The position numbers were made by a program, and so were the translations under genes. The notes beneath the pieces were generated by a model. It was not told the DNA's origin. It did not search any database and saw only the letters and a program-made list of their open reading frames with translations. A stretch of DNA of 12,500 nucleotides from Eimeria necatrix (lineage: Eukaryota > Apicomplexa > Conoidasida > Eucoccidiorida > Eimeriidae): the NCBI RefSeq assembly GCF_000499385.1, contig NW_013655168.1, forward strand, positions 5,001 to 17,500, given 5' to 3'. Position 1 is the first letter of the stretch. The number at the start of each line of letters is the position of its first letter. Positions 1-8,184 of this stretch are shown piece after piece.

Positions 1-117
1 TAATTATTTATTTTATTCCTTTTATTTATTTATTTTATTGTTGGCGAAGAAGCATTTTCTATTTTGCTCATTTGTTCAGAAAAAGGCGCATGCAGCAGCA
101 AAAGGAGCTGTCCACTT

Positions 118-120
<3 letters not shown>

Positions 121-170
<50 letters not shown>
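121..170. repeat. (CTG)16 tract
   Basis: Pure CTG repeat between AT-rich flanks (ATTT-rich sequence at 1-60 and 171-230). All three frames stay open through it, so open frames here do not by themselves indicate a gene. Confidence 0.95.
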
Positions 171-172
<2 letters not shown>

Positions 173-257
173 ATTTCCTTTTTATAAATAAAAAATCCAA
201 TTATTATTCTTGTGGATTTATTCCTTTGCTGCTTCTTTGCCTTTCTCCCAAATTTGC

Positions 258-265
258 TGCATGCA
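258..265. promoter_or_regulatory. TGCATGCA motif (one of five full sites)
   Basis: Full palindromic TGCATGCA occurs at 258, 1241, 3876, 6516 and 6947, with six further GCATGC cores. In Plasmodium and Toxoplasma this is a known ApiAP2-type or promoter-enriched motif. A role here is inference only. Confidence 0.3.
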
Positions 266-285
266 AGACAGTCGCAGCAGTTCGT

Positions 286-290
<5 letters not shown>

Positions 291-330
<40 letters not shown>

Positions 331-452
331 AGGCCCACAGCAGCAGCTTCTTGCTGCTGCTGCTTCCGCCTGCGCTGCTGCTGCCTCCTGCAGCGGAGTT
401 TCTCGCTGCTGCTGCGTCCTCGTGCGCTGCCGCTTGCTGCTGCTGCTGCGCT

Positions 453-520
<68 letters not shown>

Positions 521-521
521 C

Positions 522-594
<73 letters not shown>
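291..594. repeat. CTG tract, degenerate GCTGCT region and long CAG tract in inverted arrangement
   Basis: (CTG)13 at 291-330 is followed by a diverged GCT/CTG mosaic and then CAG from 454 to 594, broken once by ACAGAG (520-525). The CTG arm can pair with the CAG arm. Frames on both strands remain open (poly-Leu/Ala/Cys one way, poly-Gln/Ser/Ala the other), and none carries recognisable flanking domain sequence, so I do not call a CDS. Confidence 0.9.
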
Positions 595-595
<1 letters not shown>

Positions 596-764
596 TACCT
601 GTGCAGCAAATTGCCGCGCATTTTCAAAGAAGGGTTTAAAAGGTTTCTCCTGCATTGGGCAAAAGTCTTTTTTAATGCCAAACACTCCAAAGGCACTTCT
701 CGAAAGTCTTCATTTCGCATGCAGTCCCAAAACGAGCCCCCCGCGCGCATGCACGGCGAACTCT

Positions 765-800
<36 letters not shown>

Positions 801-805
801 CACAA

Positions 806-848
<43 letters not shown>

Positions 849-975
849 GGGTGCGGGTGGTGGGAGGGGTGCTGCTGCTGCTGCGGGTAGGGGTGCTGCT
901 GCTGCTGCTGGTAGGGGTGCTGCTGCTGCTGCTGCTGCTGCTGCTAGTAGCGTTGCTGCTGCTGCTGCTGCAGCA
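765..975. repeat. (CAG)12-(CTG)13 hairpin and following CTG cluster
   Basis: CAG at 765-800 and CTG at 809-847 are separated by eight bases, a near-perfect palindrome with a 36-base stem. CTG blocks with GGGGTG spacers continue to 975. No supported gene. Confidence 0.9.
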
Positions 976-1043
976 GTGCTGCATCGCGAGATTAAATGTG
1001 TCAGTATTCTTTTAAAAGCTGATTTGGGGGGCCCGAAGTTGCA

Positions 1044-1570
1044 GGGTTTAGAATTTAGGGTTTAGGGTTTAGGGTTTAGGGTTTAGGCTGCTACGCAATT
1101 TCCAGAGGGCCCCAGGGCTGAGCCAGGTGCGGCATTAAACCCTAAACCCTAAACCCTTGAAGTTCACTGAACGCTGCGAATGTCCTTCGCCACTAAACCC
1201 TAAACCCTAAACCCTAAACCCTAAACCCTAACCACTGACCTGCATGCAAGCCACAAGATCGTCGCGAATCTTCGAGCAAGAATTCGAGGCCTCGCGGTGC
1301 TCCGCCTCGGGGCCCACGCGCAGAGACATTCCCACCCAAACCCTAAACCCTAAACCCTAAACCCTAAACCCTAAACCCTGATCCGCCTGAGGCTGTCGGG
1401 GGCCTCCTGCGCCGCACAGAGAGCAGCAGCAGCTGCAGTGGTTTGGAATTCCAGAAGAAGCAGCAGCATCAGGGTTTCTTCAGCTCAGCTCTGGCCTTGG
1501 GCTCCTAGGGTTTAGGGTTTAGGGTTTAGGGTTTAGGGTTTAGGGTTTAGGGTTTAGGGTTTAGGGTTTG
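1044..1570. repeat. Telomere-like arrays in alternating orientation
   Basis: TTTAGGG at 1044-1087, CCCTAAA at 1136-1156, 1194-1232 and 1337-1379, and TTTAGGG at about 1507-1570. Unique spacers of 35-130 bases separate them; one spacer is the CX9C exon. Interstitial rather than terminal, because complex sequence lies on both sides. Confidence 0.93.
1240..1329 (-). CDS. Candidate first exon of a Pet191/COA5-like CX9C protein
   Basis: On the minus strand ATG at 1329 opens 30 codons ending exactly at CAG before the donor GTCAGT, with telomere-like arrays on both sides, the same architecture as the J-protein exons. It reads MSLRVGPEAEHREASN, then SCSKIRDDLVACMQ. The pattern C-x9-C with D-L before the second Cys and a Gln after it resembles the start of the Pet191/COA5 family, small intermembrane-space proteins needed for cytochrome c oxidase assembly. 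The family's next element (a Cys pair and EGxSxxxCL) should be in the next exon. A fragment at 1156-1192 (minus) can be read GEGHSQRSVNFK, which looks like EGxSxR, but its phase does not fit and its Cys is missing. The gene may be broken, or its later exons may lie elsewhere. Codon use is GC-rich, unlike the surrounding repeats. Function is inferred from a short match. Confidence 0.45.
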
Positions 1571-1579
1571 GGCTCACGC

Positions 1580-2005
1580 GGACTCAGCTGTTTTCCCAAT
1601 TCCGAATGAAGGCTGAAGAATAAAATGAGAAGAGGAAATGGATGAAGTGTACAGACAGCAGAGTGAAAAGTTGCGCGCCTCTTCAGGAATTCAGAAAAGA
1701 CGAAAGAAGTGCCATTTCCGGTCTTTTTTGTTATTTTTTTGAGTAAAATAAATAAAAATAATAAATTATTTGTTTATTTCGGAAAAGAAAACGAAAAGAA
1801 GTTCATTTTGGCTTCTTTCAAGCTGCTTCCTTCGCCCGGGGGCCCCCGCCGGGTTGGGGGCCCCCTCTTCGTCGGGGGCCCCCAAGAAAGCCCTGCAAAT
1901 GCCTTTTTTTGAACTAAAAGAATGTAAAAAGATCATTTAATTTAATTAAAAGGAAAAAGCCCAAAAAGAAAACAAAAAAATTAAATTAAATTAAAAAAGA
2001 AAAAG
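1580..2005. other. AT-rich spacer with a GGGGGCCCCC triplet
   Basis: No supported gene. The palindrome GGGGGCCCCC occurs at 1838-1847, 1856-1865 and 1874-1883, exactly 18 bases apart. A plus frame over it reads a GGPxxV hexapeptide repeat but has no other coding character. AT-rich TTAAATTAAA sequence leads into tRNA copy 1. Confidence 0.6.
1993..2004 (-). terminator. Pol III T-run terminator of tRNA copy 1
   Basis: On the minus strand the tRNA is followed by C, five T, C and six T, a strong RNA polymerase III stop. Confidence 0.8.
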
Positions 2006-2087
2006 CGACAACGGCAGGATTCGAACCTACGCGGGCAGAACCCAATGCCTTAGCAGGGCACCGCCTTAACCACTCGGCCACGTTGTC
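2006..2087 (-). tRNA. tRNA-Ser(GCU), copy 1
   Basis: An 82-base class II tRNA. The acceptor GACAACG pairs with CGTTGTC over seven bases and the discriminator is G, as usual for eukaryotic tRNA-Ser. The D arm is GCC...GGC, the anticodon stem GTGCC/GGCAT holds loop CTGCTAA with anticodon GCT, there is a long variable arm (GGG...CCC), and the T arm is GTAGG-TTCGAAT-CCTGC. Internal A box (TGGCCGAGTGG) and B box (GGTTCGAATCC) are present. The CCA end is not encoded. It decodes AGC/AGU serine codons and is identical to the other two copies. It is transcribed away from copy 2. Confidence 0.97.
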
Positions 2088-2099
2088 GAATATGTTCTG

Positions 2100-2516
2100 A
2101 AAAGAACTTCATTTTCATTTAATTTAATTCATTTATTTTAATTAATTTAATTTAATTTGTTTAATTTAATTCATTTAATTTAATTTATTTAATTTAATTT
2201 GTTTTATTTAATTTGTTTTATTTATTTATTCTTTTCTTCCTTCGTTTCAATTTGTTGCACTTAAGTGAAATACTTCTCCCGCTGTGTCTGCGGCTGCCAG
2301 CGCCGCAGCGCGAAATCCATAAAAAAATGTCTTGTGCTCAAAATGGAAAATTAAATGCAAAAGATTTTATTTAATTTGAAAAAGAATTTAAAACAAAACT
2401 TTGAAAGGAAATTAAATCCCCAAAGAATTGTCTTTATCTCCGGCCTTTGCTGCTGAAAAGAAAGAACAAAAAAACATTTTTAAAAATTAAAATTGAAAAA
2501 AATCAACAAGTACGAA
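2100..2516. repeat. AT-rich TTTAATTTAATT sequence between divergent tRNAs
   Basis: From about 2110 to 2230 the DNA is a degenerate ATTTAATTTAATTC repeat; the rest is AT-rich with no gene visible. It forms the shared upstream region of tRNA copies 1 and 2. Confidence 0.8.
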
Positions 2517-2598
2517 GACAACGTGGCCGAGTGGTTAAGGCGGTGCCCTGCTAAGGCATTGGGTTCTGCCCGCGTAGGTTCGAATCCTGCCGTTGTCG
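2517..2598 (+). tRNA. tRNA-Ser(GCU), copy 2
   Basis: Same 82-base sequence as copy 1, in opposite orientation 429 bases away, so the pair is divergent and forms a large inverted repeat. The anticodon loop CTGCTAA gives GCU, the long variable arm marks tRNA-Ser, and A and B boxes are intact. A short TTTT run follows directly. Confidence 0.97.
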
Positions 2599-2602
2599 TT
2601 TT
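2599..2602 (+). terminator. Pol III T-run terminator of tRNA copy 2
   Basis: Four T directly after the discriminator base; a second five-T run follows seven bases on. Confidence 0.7.
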
Positions 2603-2654
2603 GGATTTTTAATTAATTTCGAATTTCCAGAAGGCCATTTGCTGCTTCTCTTTT

Positions 2655-3030
2655 GCTGCTGCTAGCTAGCTGCGAGCTCTTTGCTGCTGCTAGCTAGCTG
2701 CGAGCTCTTTGCTGCTGCTAGCTAGCTGCGAGCTCTTTGCTGCAGCTAGCTAGCTGTGAGCTACTTGCCAGAAAGCAATTTGCTGCTGCTCTTCTGCTGC
2801 AGCTAGCTAGCTGTGAGCAACTCGCCAGCAAACAACTAGCTGCTTGCTGCAGCTAGCTAACTTTGAGCTATGCAGGAAGCAAGAAGCTGCTTCTCTTTTG
2901 CTGCAGCTAGCTAGCTGTGAGGTAGTAGCTATAAAGCAATTAGCTGCTTCTGTGTTGCAGCTAGCTAGCTGTGAACAACAAGCCAGAAAGCAATTAGCTA
3001 CATGTCTTTTGTTGCAGCTAGCTAACTCTG
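2655..3030. repeat. CTAGCTAG-centred minisatellite, nine units
   Basis: The palindromic core GCTAGCTAGC starts at 2661, 2689, 2717, 2745, 2802, 2852 (last base changed), 2906, 2960 and 3017 (last base changed). The first four are exactly 28 bases apart and the rest 50-57 apart, as if the unit had doubled. Because the core is self-complementary, both strands read QLASC in phase through part of it. It leads into a Ser/Gln CAG cluster at 3090-3180. No gene is called. Confidence 0.9.
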
Positions 3031-3309
3031 AGCTGCTTATGACTCTATGGGGTCTTTTTAAATCCAGGCGAACCCTGAGGCAGACACGACGCAGCAGCAC
3101 AGACACCCGCAGCAGCAACAGCAGCAACAGCAGCAGCAGCATGAGCTGCAACAGCAGCAGCTGCTGCTGCAGCTGCTACACTACACGCCTCAACCTTTTG
3201 CACACTCGAAAATATTTGGAGTGGTAGAAAACTGCCCGTGAGCTGCAGCGCCGAAGGCCGCTTTCCGCATTTTGCTGGTTGGCTGCAATCTGCTGCCCCT
3301 CGGGCGTGT

Positions 3310-3362
3310 TTAGGGTCTGGGGTTTAGGGTTTAGGGTTTAGGGTTTAGGGTTTAGGGATTAG
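3310..3362 (+). repeat. TTTAGGG array
   Basis: Degenerate at both ends (GGGTCTGGGG at left, GGGATTAGGGG at right). It directly precedes the possible exon relic at 3381-3451. Confidence 0.93.
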
Positions 3363-3380
3363 GGGAGAATGTTTCTTTGC

Positions 3381-3451
3381 ATGTCTTCCGAAGCGGAGCA
3401 GCACGGGGCTTTGCACTGTAGCTCAAGTATTCACAAGGCCCACGCATGCAG
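3381..3451 (+). pseudogene. Possible relic of the CX9C exon
   Basis: After a TTTAGGG array, ATG opens MSSEAEQHGALH, then CSSSIHKAHAC. Like the exon at 1240-1329 it has Met-Ser, an EAE triplet, a C-x9-C spacing and GCATGCAG at the end, but the donor GT is now GC and most of the helix is altered. The nucleotide resemblance is moderate and GCATGC is common in this window, so chance similarity is possible. Confidence 0.25.
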
Positions 3452-3746
3452 GCCAAAAAGAAGTGCAAATAAATGTGCACATGGCCTAATTGCTATTTCT
3501 TTTCTTGTTGTCTTTTGTCTCCAACTTCTTTTTTTCAAAAAAAAATTCCAACTTTCCATCTTCTTCAAAGAACCCCCAACGCCCCACTAGCAGCACAGCT
3601 TCTGCCTTGCTTTGCGTCTGCTTCCGAGGGAGCTGCGGGTCTTCTCAGTGTGCAGGCTGAAGCTCTTCGCAGCAGCAGCAGCAGCAGCATCAGCAGCAGC
3701 AGTATCAGCGGCAGCAGCAGCAACAGCAACAGCAGAAGCAGCAGTA

Positions 3747-3778
<32 letters not shown>

Positions 3779-4362
3779 GGGTCCTATGTTTTATTAGGCT
3801 GAGGGGGAGAGCCCAGAGGCAGGAGTTGGAGGCCCTCTGGCAGCCATTTGGACTTCTTCGATTTTGGGGCTTTGCTGCATGCAGAGCGAGTGGGGTCTAA
3901 GCCCCAAATATTTCTGAGGGCTTTTTTATTTTTCTCTTCCCAGCTTCAGAACTATTACTCCTTGCAGCAAATTAAAGCCATTTTAACTCCGAATTTCCGA
4001 AAATGAATCTTTTCTTTTCCCCCTTCTCCCCAGCACCAAAGCCCTCTGGCCCTGGCTGCCAGAGGGTTTAAAACTCCCTTTTAGGGTTTAATCTTTTGAG
4101 TTTTTTTAATTATCCTTCTTGATTTGATGACCCTGAAGAGCTTTTCTGGGCTACACTGGAGTGGGCCAAGAGCTCCCGGGGCTGAGAAATCGGGAAAAGA
4201 AGTTTGAGGAAAAAAGTTGCAAAAGTGATGAAAGCTCACTAAAAAGATATATTAAACTGAAGCAAAACAAATCAAAACTTTGCCCGTGCTTAAAGACCAA
4301 CATATAGAAAAAAAATCATCTTCTCTTCCTCACAAGGAAAGAATGAGTTCCTCAGCTGGAGG
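3450..4362. other. Intergenic stretch with CAG cluster and inverted repeat
   Basis: An imperfect CAG cluster lies at 3671-3777 with AGC/GCA/AAC variants. CCCTCTGGCAGCCA at 3833-3846 is the exact reverse complement of 4053-4066. CCCTCTGGC/GCCAGAGGG at 4042-4066 forms a 9-bp hairpin with a 7-base loop. No gene is supported. Confidence 0.6.
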
Positions 4363-4382
4363 CAGCCGCCGCAGCTGTGACG

Positions 4383-4399
4383 TGCTGCTGTTGCTGCTG

Positions 4400-4434
<35 letters not shown>

Positions 4435-4490
4435 CGTTGTCTGGGGGCCATCTCCTGCTGCAGCGGCTAGCTGCCCGCGCTGCAGCGGCT
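4383..4490. repeat. CTG cluster
   Basis: Interrupted CTG repeat (CTGTTGCTG variants) with CTGCAGCGG at its right end. Frames are open in several registers. No domain sequence is seen nearby. Confidence 0.8.
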
Positions 4491-4499
4491 GACTTGGGG

Positions 4500-5160
4500 C
4501 GGCCGTGGGGTGTCTGTACACCTGACGTACTGCGGGCAGGAATGCCACAGCGCATGCAGCGCTTCTGCTGCTGTACAGAATAGTGGAAAACAAAACTATT
4601 TCTGCAAGAAGGGAAGTTCAAATAGAAAGCAAAACCTTTCTGCAAGAAATGAAGTTCAAATAAAAAACAAAACAAAGAATAAGACCCGTAGAGGCTGGGG
4701 AGCTCCGTCCAGATCGAGAGAGTGGAACAGACTGTTAGAGTTCAGATACTTCAGTTTGCTTTCCGGAAACAAATTATTCTTTTTACATTTTTTGAAGTAC
4801 TTTCCGCCCGCACAAGAAACTTGCTGGGCCCTAATGCCCTCAAGTTTCTGCAGTTAGGAATTTTAAGCTATCAAATTATCTCATATTTTTGTATTTAATT
4901 TGGTGGCTGAATCTCCGCTAAAGCAATATTATAAAACGGCATAAATGTTCCCAGTATTAAACTTGAATTAATATTGAAAAAGATTTCTTTTTTCAGACAC
5001 TTTGAGGGGCCCCAGTAGGCCCCCTTCAGGGGCAGTATTTGCCTGCAAAAGCACTTGAGGGCAGATGGGGGCCCCCAAAGGTACTTTTGCTGCAGCATTT
5101 TGTTTGCTGCTGCGGTGCAGCAATAAGCTTCATATGTATAAAAAATATATAACCGGCTAG
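4500..5160. other. Gene-poor stretch with a 38-bp tandem dimer
   Basis: TTTCTGCAAGAA...GAAGTTCAAATA occurs twice 38 bases apart (about 4597-4672). A fourth GGGGGCCCCC lies at 5067-5076. The remainder is AT-rich. I see no gene. Confidence 0.6.
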
Positions 5161-5208
5161 CTAGCTCTATTGGAGTGAATGGCTGACAAGTGCAACAGGA
5201 AAATGAAC

Positions 5209-5361
5209 GCAGCAGCAGCAGCAGCAGCAGCAGCATCAGCACAAGTAGCAGCAGCACCACCAGAAACGGCAGCAGCAACAGCAGCAGCAGCAGCAACACT
5301 TCCACTACGAGTAACAGCAGCAACAGCAGGACCAGGAGCAGCAGCAGCAGCAGCAGCAGCA
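5209..5361. repeat. CAG cluster with mixed codons
   Basis: CAG/GCA blocks interspersed with ACA, ACC and AAC. One plus frame from ATG 5179 reads poly-Ala (MADKCNRKMNAAAA) to a stop at 5457, and another reads poly-Ser/Asn. The Ala frame is a weak CDS candidate; nothing recognisable flanks the runs. Confidence 0.75.
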
Positions 5362-5538
5362 GCGAGTTTTGGCCCATGCAGAGCTTGCCCCCTGGCTCTC
5401 TCTGGTGGTCTTTTGCTGCGCTCGAAGACAAAAAGATTAAAAGAAATGCTTTCATGAGAAGCAAAGAGAAGGAGACAGAATGAAAGAAAAGCATTTAATC
5501 AGAAAAGAAAGATAAGGAAATAAAAATTGGAGGAAATC

Positions 5539-5620
5539 GACAACGTGGCCGAGTGGTTAAGGCGGTGCCCTGCTAAGGCATTGGGTTCTGCCCGCGTAGG
5601 TTCGAATCCTGCCGTTGTCG
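5539..5620 (+). tRNA. tRNA-Ser(GCU), copy 3
   Basis: Third identical 82-base copy, about 3 kb from copy 2. All stems, the GCU anticodon and internal promoters are intact. Flanks share little with those of the other copies beyond AT-richness. It sits immediately after a CAG cluster (5209-5361). Confidence 0.97.
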
Positions 5621-5621
5621 C

Positions 5622-5626
5622 TTTTT
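5622..5626 (+). terminator. Pol III T-run terminator of tRNA copy 3
   Basis: Five T one base after the tRNA end. Confidence 0.75.
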
Positions 5627-5733
5627 CGAATTTAAAACATTTAAAAAGTTTAAAGAGAATTTAAACAACAATTCAGAGTAGAGGGAGACCAGTAGAGGAG
5701 CCTGGAAGCTCGAGCTAGCTGCTGCTGCCTGCG

Positions 5734-5735
<2 letters not shown>

Positions 5736-5772
<37 letters not shown>

Positions 5773-6072
5773 ATGCGGCGAGCTATAGCGAGCTGCAGCA
5801 GAAGCACAAACAGAAAGAATTCGGCTTGTCAGACACAGCAGCAGCAGCCAGAGGCAGCAGCAACTCAGCTAGCAGCAGAAGCAGCAGCTGCTGCAGCAGC
5901 ACGAAGTCGGGGTGTCTCCAAAGTTTACAGGGCATACAAATGGAAGCTGTGTAAAGACGCAACAGCAGCAGCAACCGCAGCAGCAGCAGACACAGCAGTA
6001 AAAGCAGCAGCAGCAGCATTCGCAGCAACAGCATCTGCAGCAGCAGCAGCCGTCCAGCTTTGCAAACCCTAG
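5736..6072. repeat. CTG tract and degenerate CAG cluster
   Basis: CTG at 5736-5772 is followed by an interrupted CAG cluster to 6053. From ATG 5773 a 99-codon plus frame reads Ala-rich sequence around a non-repetitive core (SRGVSKVYRAYKWKLCKDA). This core is the best hint of real coding among the repeat frames, but I cannot assign a family. Confidence 0.7.
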
Positions 6073-6249
6073 ACTCTTTAGGTGCATGTACACTGCAGCA
6101 AGGAGGGTACGCCAGCTGTCAGCCCGGAATTCTTCAGGGAAAAGAATTCCACATTTAAAAAGAGTAAATAAAACAAATGAAGAAAGTAATAATAAATTAA
6201 AACTATTTCATTATAGTAAAGCCAAGAGCAGCAGATTAGTAGCTCACTC

Positions 6250-7440
6250 TTGGAGGGTTTAGGGTTTCGTCATCCATGATATTCACGCTGCACACGACTC
6301 AAGTGTTCAGGAATTAGGGTTTAGGGTTTAGGGTTTAGGATTTGGCTTTGACGGGGTTTAGCGCCGCCGGAGTAAACCCTAAACAGGGAGGTCTGCTGCG
6401 ACTGCAGCAGCAAATCCTTTTTGGCTGCTGCTGCAGCAGCAAACCCTCTTTGCTGCTGCTGCAGCAGCAAACCCTCTTTGCTGCTGCTGCTAAATAGAAA
6501 ATGAAAAGACAATTTTGCATGCAGCCCCAATTTCTGTTTTTCAAAATTTTTGAAGTTCTTAAAGACGCTGCTTTTGGTTTACTTTCTGCTGTAGAGAAAA
6601 GAAACAGCAATTCAGAAAAGTGAATAAATATACCATTTAATTGATTTGAAATAAATAGATATTCAACAAAGTAGACAAATAAACTAATTAATTAATTTAA
6701 AAAAAAGTAAATTATGAAGAGGTAGGACAACTCGTTGGAGCGGGCTCGCCAAAGAAGAAGAAAAGGAAAAAGCAAAGATGTCGAGAGTTCTTTAGAATGG
6801 AAGGAACTTAAGTGTTTAGGGTTTAGGGTTTAGGGTTTAGGGTTTGGCCTTTGTGGGGTTAAAATGCCAAAACACTGAATAAGAGAAAAAGTGTTTAAAA
6901 AGTGAACTATCTTTTGCTATTTGGATTTGCTGCGCTTTTGCTCAGCTGCATGCAGAAGGGGAAAAAGTAAAAAGTGAAAAAATAACGCGAAACTCTAAAT
7001 TAGGGTTTAGGGTTTGGGGCTGTGTAGGGTTTGGGGCTGCAGTGGAGCTGGGGTTTGCTAGGGTTTAGGAATGCAGGACTAAACCCTAATTCGGGGAGTT
7101 TGCTGCGGCCTTCAGTTGCAAACCCTTGAGCACCCGCCTGAAACCCTAAACCCTAAAGTGTAAGTCACGGTGCGCCTCAAACCCTAAACCCTAAACCCTA
7201 GGTCTCGGTGCTGAAGCACTGGCACACTGGTGACTTTGTGAGGCAGTAGCCCTCTAGGGTTTAGGGTTTAGGGTTTAGGGTTTGGAATGGGGCGTTTAAA
7301 GTTGGCTGCCCCGCTGCGAGGGTTTAGAGTCGAATGTGCGGAAGCACTGGCTCGACGTTTGCGCGTTAGGGTTTAGGGTTTAGGGTTTAGGGTTTGGGAT
7401 GCGCGCGGCTGGCAGAAGCGCTGCTGCCTGCGGTGTGTTT
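6250..7440. repeat. Scattered short telomere-like arrays
   Basis: TTTAGGG or CCCTAAA runs of two to six units occur at about 6253, 6314, 6812, 7000, 7058, 7141, 7180, 7254 and 7366, in both orientations. The unique spacers between them were read for exons in the style of the J-protein gene; none was convincing. AT-rich sequence at 6600-6720 also holds nothing recognisable. Confidence 0.8.
6403..6490. repeat. Hybrid telomere/CAG tandem repeat
   Basis: The unit AAACCCTCTTTGCTGCTGCTGCAGCAGC occurs about three times with a 28-29 base period (unit starts at 6411, 6440 and 6468). It combines a telomere heptamer with a palindromic CTG/CAG block. Confidence 0.85.
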
Positions 7441-7785
7441 GCGCCCCGAGGGGCCAAATAGTACTTTAATTGAAATGGAAATATAAAAAGAAGAAAAAGA
7501 AAAGAAGAAAAGCAAAAGTGACTTCGGAAGCCACGCGGGAGGCCCCGTGGCGGCGAAGAGCGGTGGCCGAGGTGTACATACACCCGAATGTCGGGCTCAA
7601 AAAACGCCGTTTCGACTCTTTTTTCGCTCTTTTGTTGTTTAATTCTTTCAAATTAGTTTATTTTTATCGAAAAAAAGCGGAAAAGTCTTCAAAACCGCTA
7701 AAAGAGAGGCTCGGGAGTCCGCTTCGCGCCGCCAGCCGTAACACACTGGACCTTCGTCAAGCTCACTGATCCCCCTTTTTGTCAA
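7440..7785. other. Spacer with no recognised gene
   Basis: A Lys-rich plus frame (from 7470) and two short minus frames overlap here without domain features. The Lys run comes from an A/G-rich stretch at 7480-7520. I see nothing supportable. Confidence 0.5.
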
Positions 7786-7912
7786 TTAGGGTTTAGGGTT
7801 TAGGGTTTAGTTTTAGGGTTTGCAATTTGCTGCCCACCTCAGAGTTCTCTTTCTTCCGGGCGTACGTACACCCTGGCCTCCAGCCGCCTCCGACCCGCAG
7901 CACACGTCGATC

Positions 7913-7966
<54 letters not shown>

Positions 7967-8110
7967 GGCAACAGCGGCAGCAGAAGCCGCAACAGCAGCA
8001 GCAGCATCAACAGCAGCAGCAACAACGGCATCGGCAGCAGCACGCGAAGCCAGCGGCTCGTGTCGCTGCAAGCCAAACCCTAAACCCTAAACCCTAAACC
8101 CTAAACCCTC
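7786..8110. repeat. CAG cluster between telomere-like arrays
   Basis: TTTAGGG at 7786-7822, CAG cluster at 7914-8042, CCCTAAA at 8073-8110. On the minus strand a TTGGCTTGCAG acceptor-like site precedes the repeat and several frames are open, so an antisense repeat-coding exon is possible but unproven. Confidence 0.8.
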
Positions 8111-8184
8111 GGCGCACAGCCCAGAGCCATTGGAGGTCGCACTGTGCCCCTTGTATGCCAGCCGCGTTGCCCACGCCGCGGCCT

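Noticed and set aside
64..1015. Several overlapping 130-267 codon frames on both strands
   Set aside because: They stay open because CAG/CTG tracts contain no stop in any frame. Flanking residues show no domain, and all frames compete equally.
2655..3030. CRISPR-like spacing of repeats
   Set aside because: Spacers are themselves repeat-derived and the genome is eukaryotic; this is a minisatellite.
2807..3227. Frames through the CTAGCTAG minisatellite on both strands
   Set aside because: The QLASC repeats arise from a self-complementary core, and no non-repeat coding signal accompanies them.
6269..6312. Spacer readable as FVIHDIHAAHDSSVQ between telomere arrays
   Set aside because: Only a faint likeness to the exon 7 tail (GATATTCA...GACATGAAC) and no paired splice sites.
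7380..7769. Lys-rich plus frame and overlapping minus frames
   Set aside because: The Lys run reflects A/G-rich DNA; there is no start context, splice pattern or domain.
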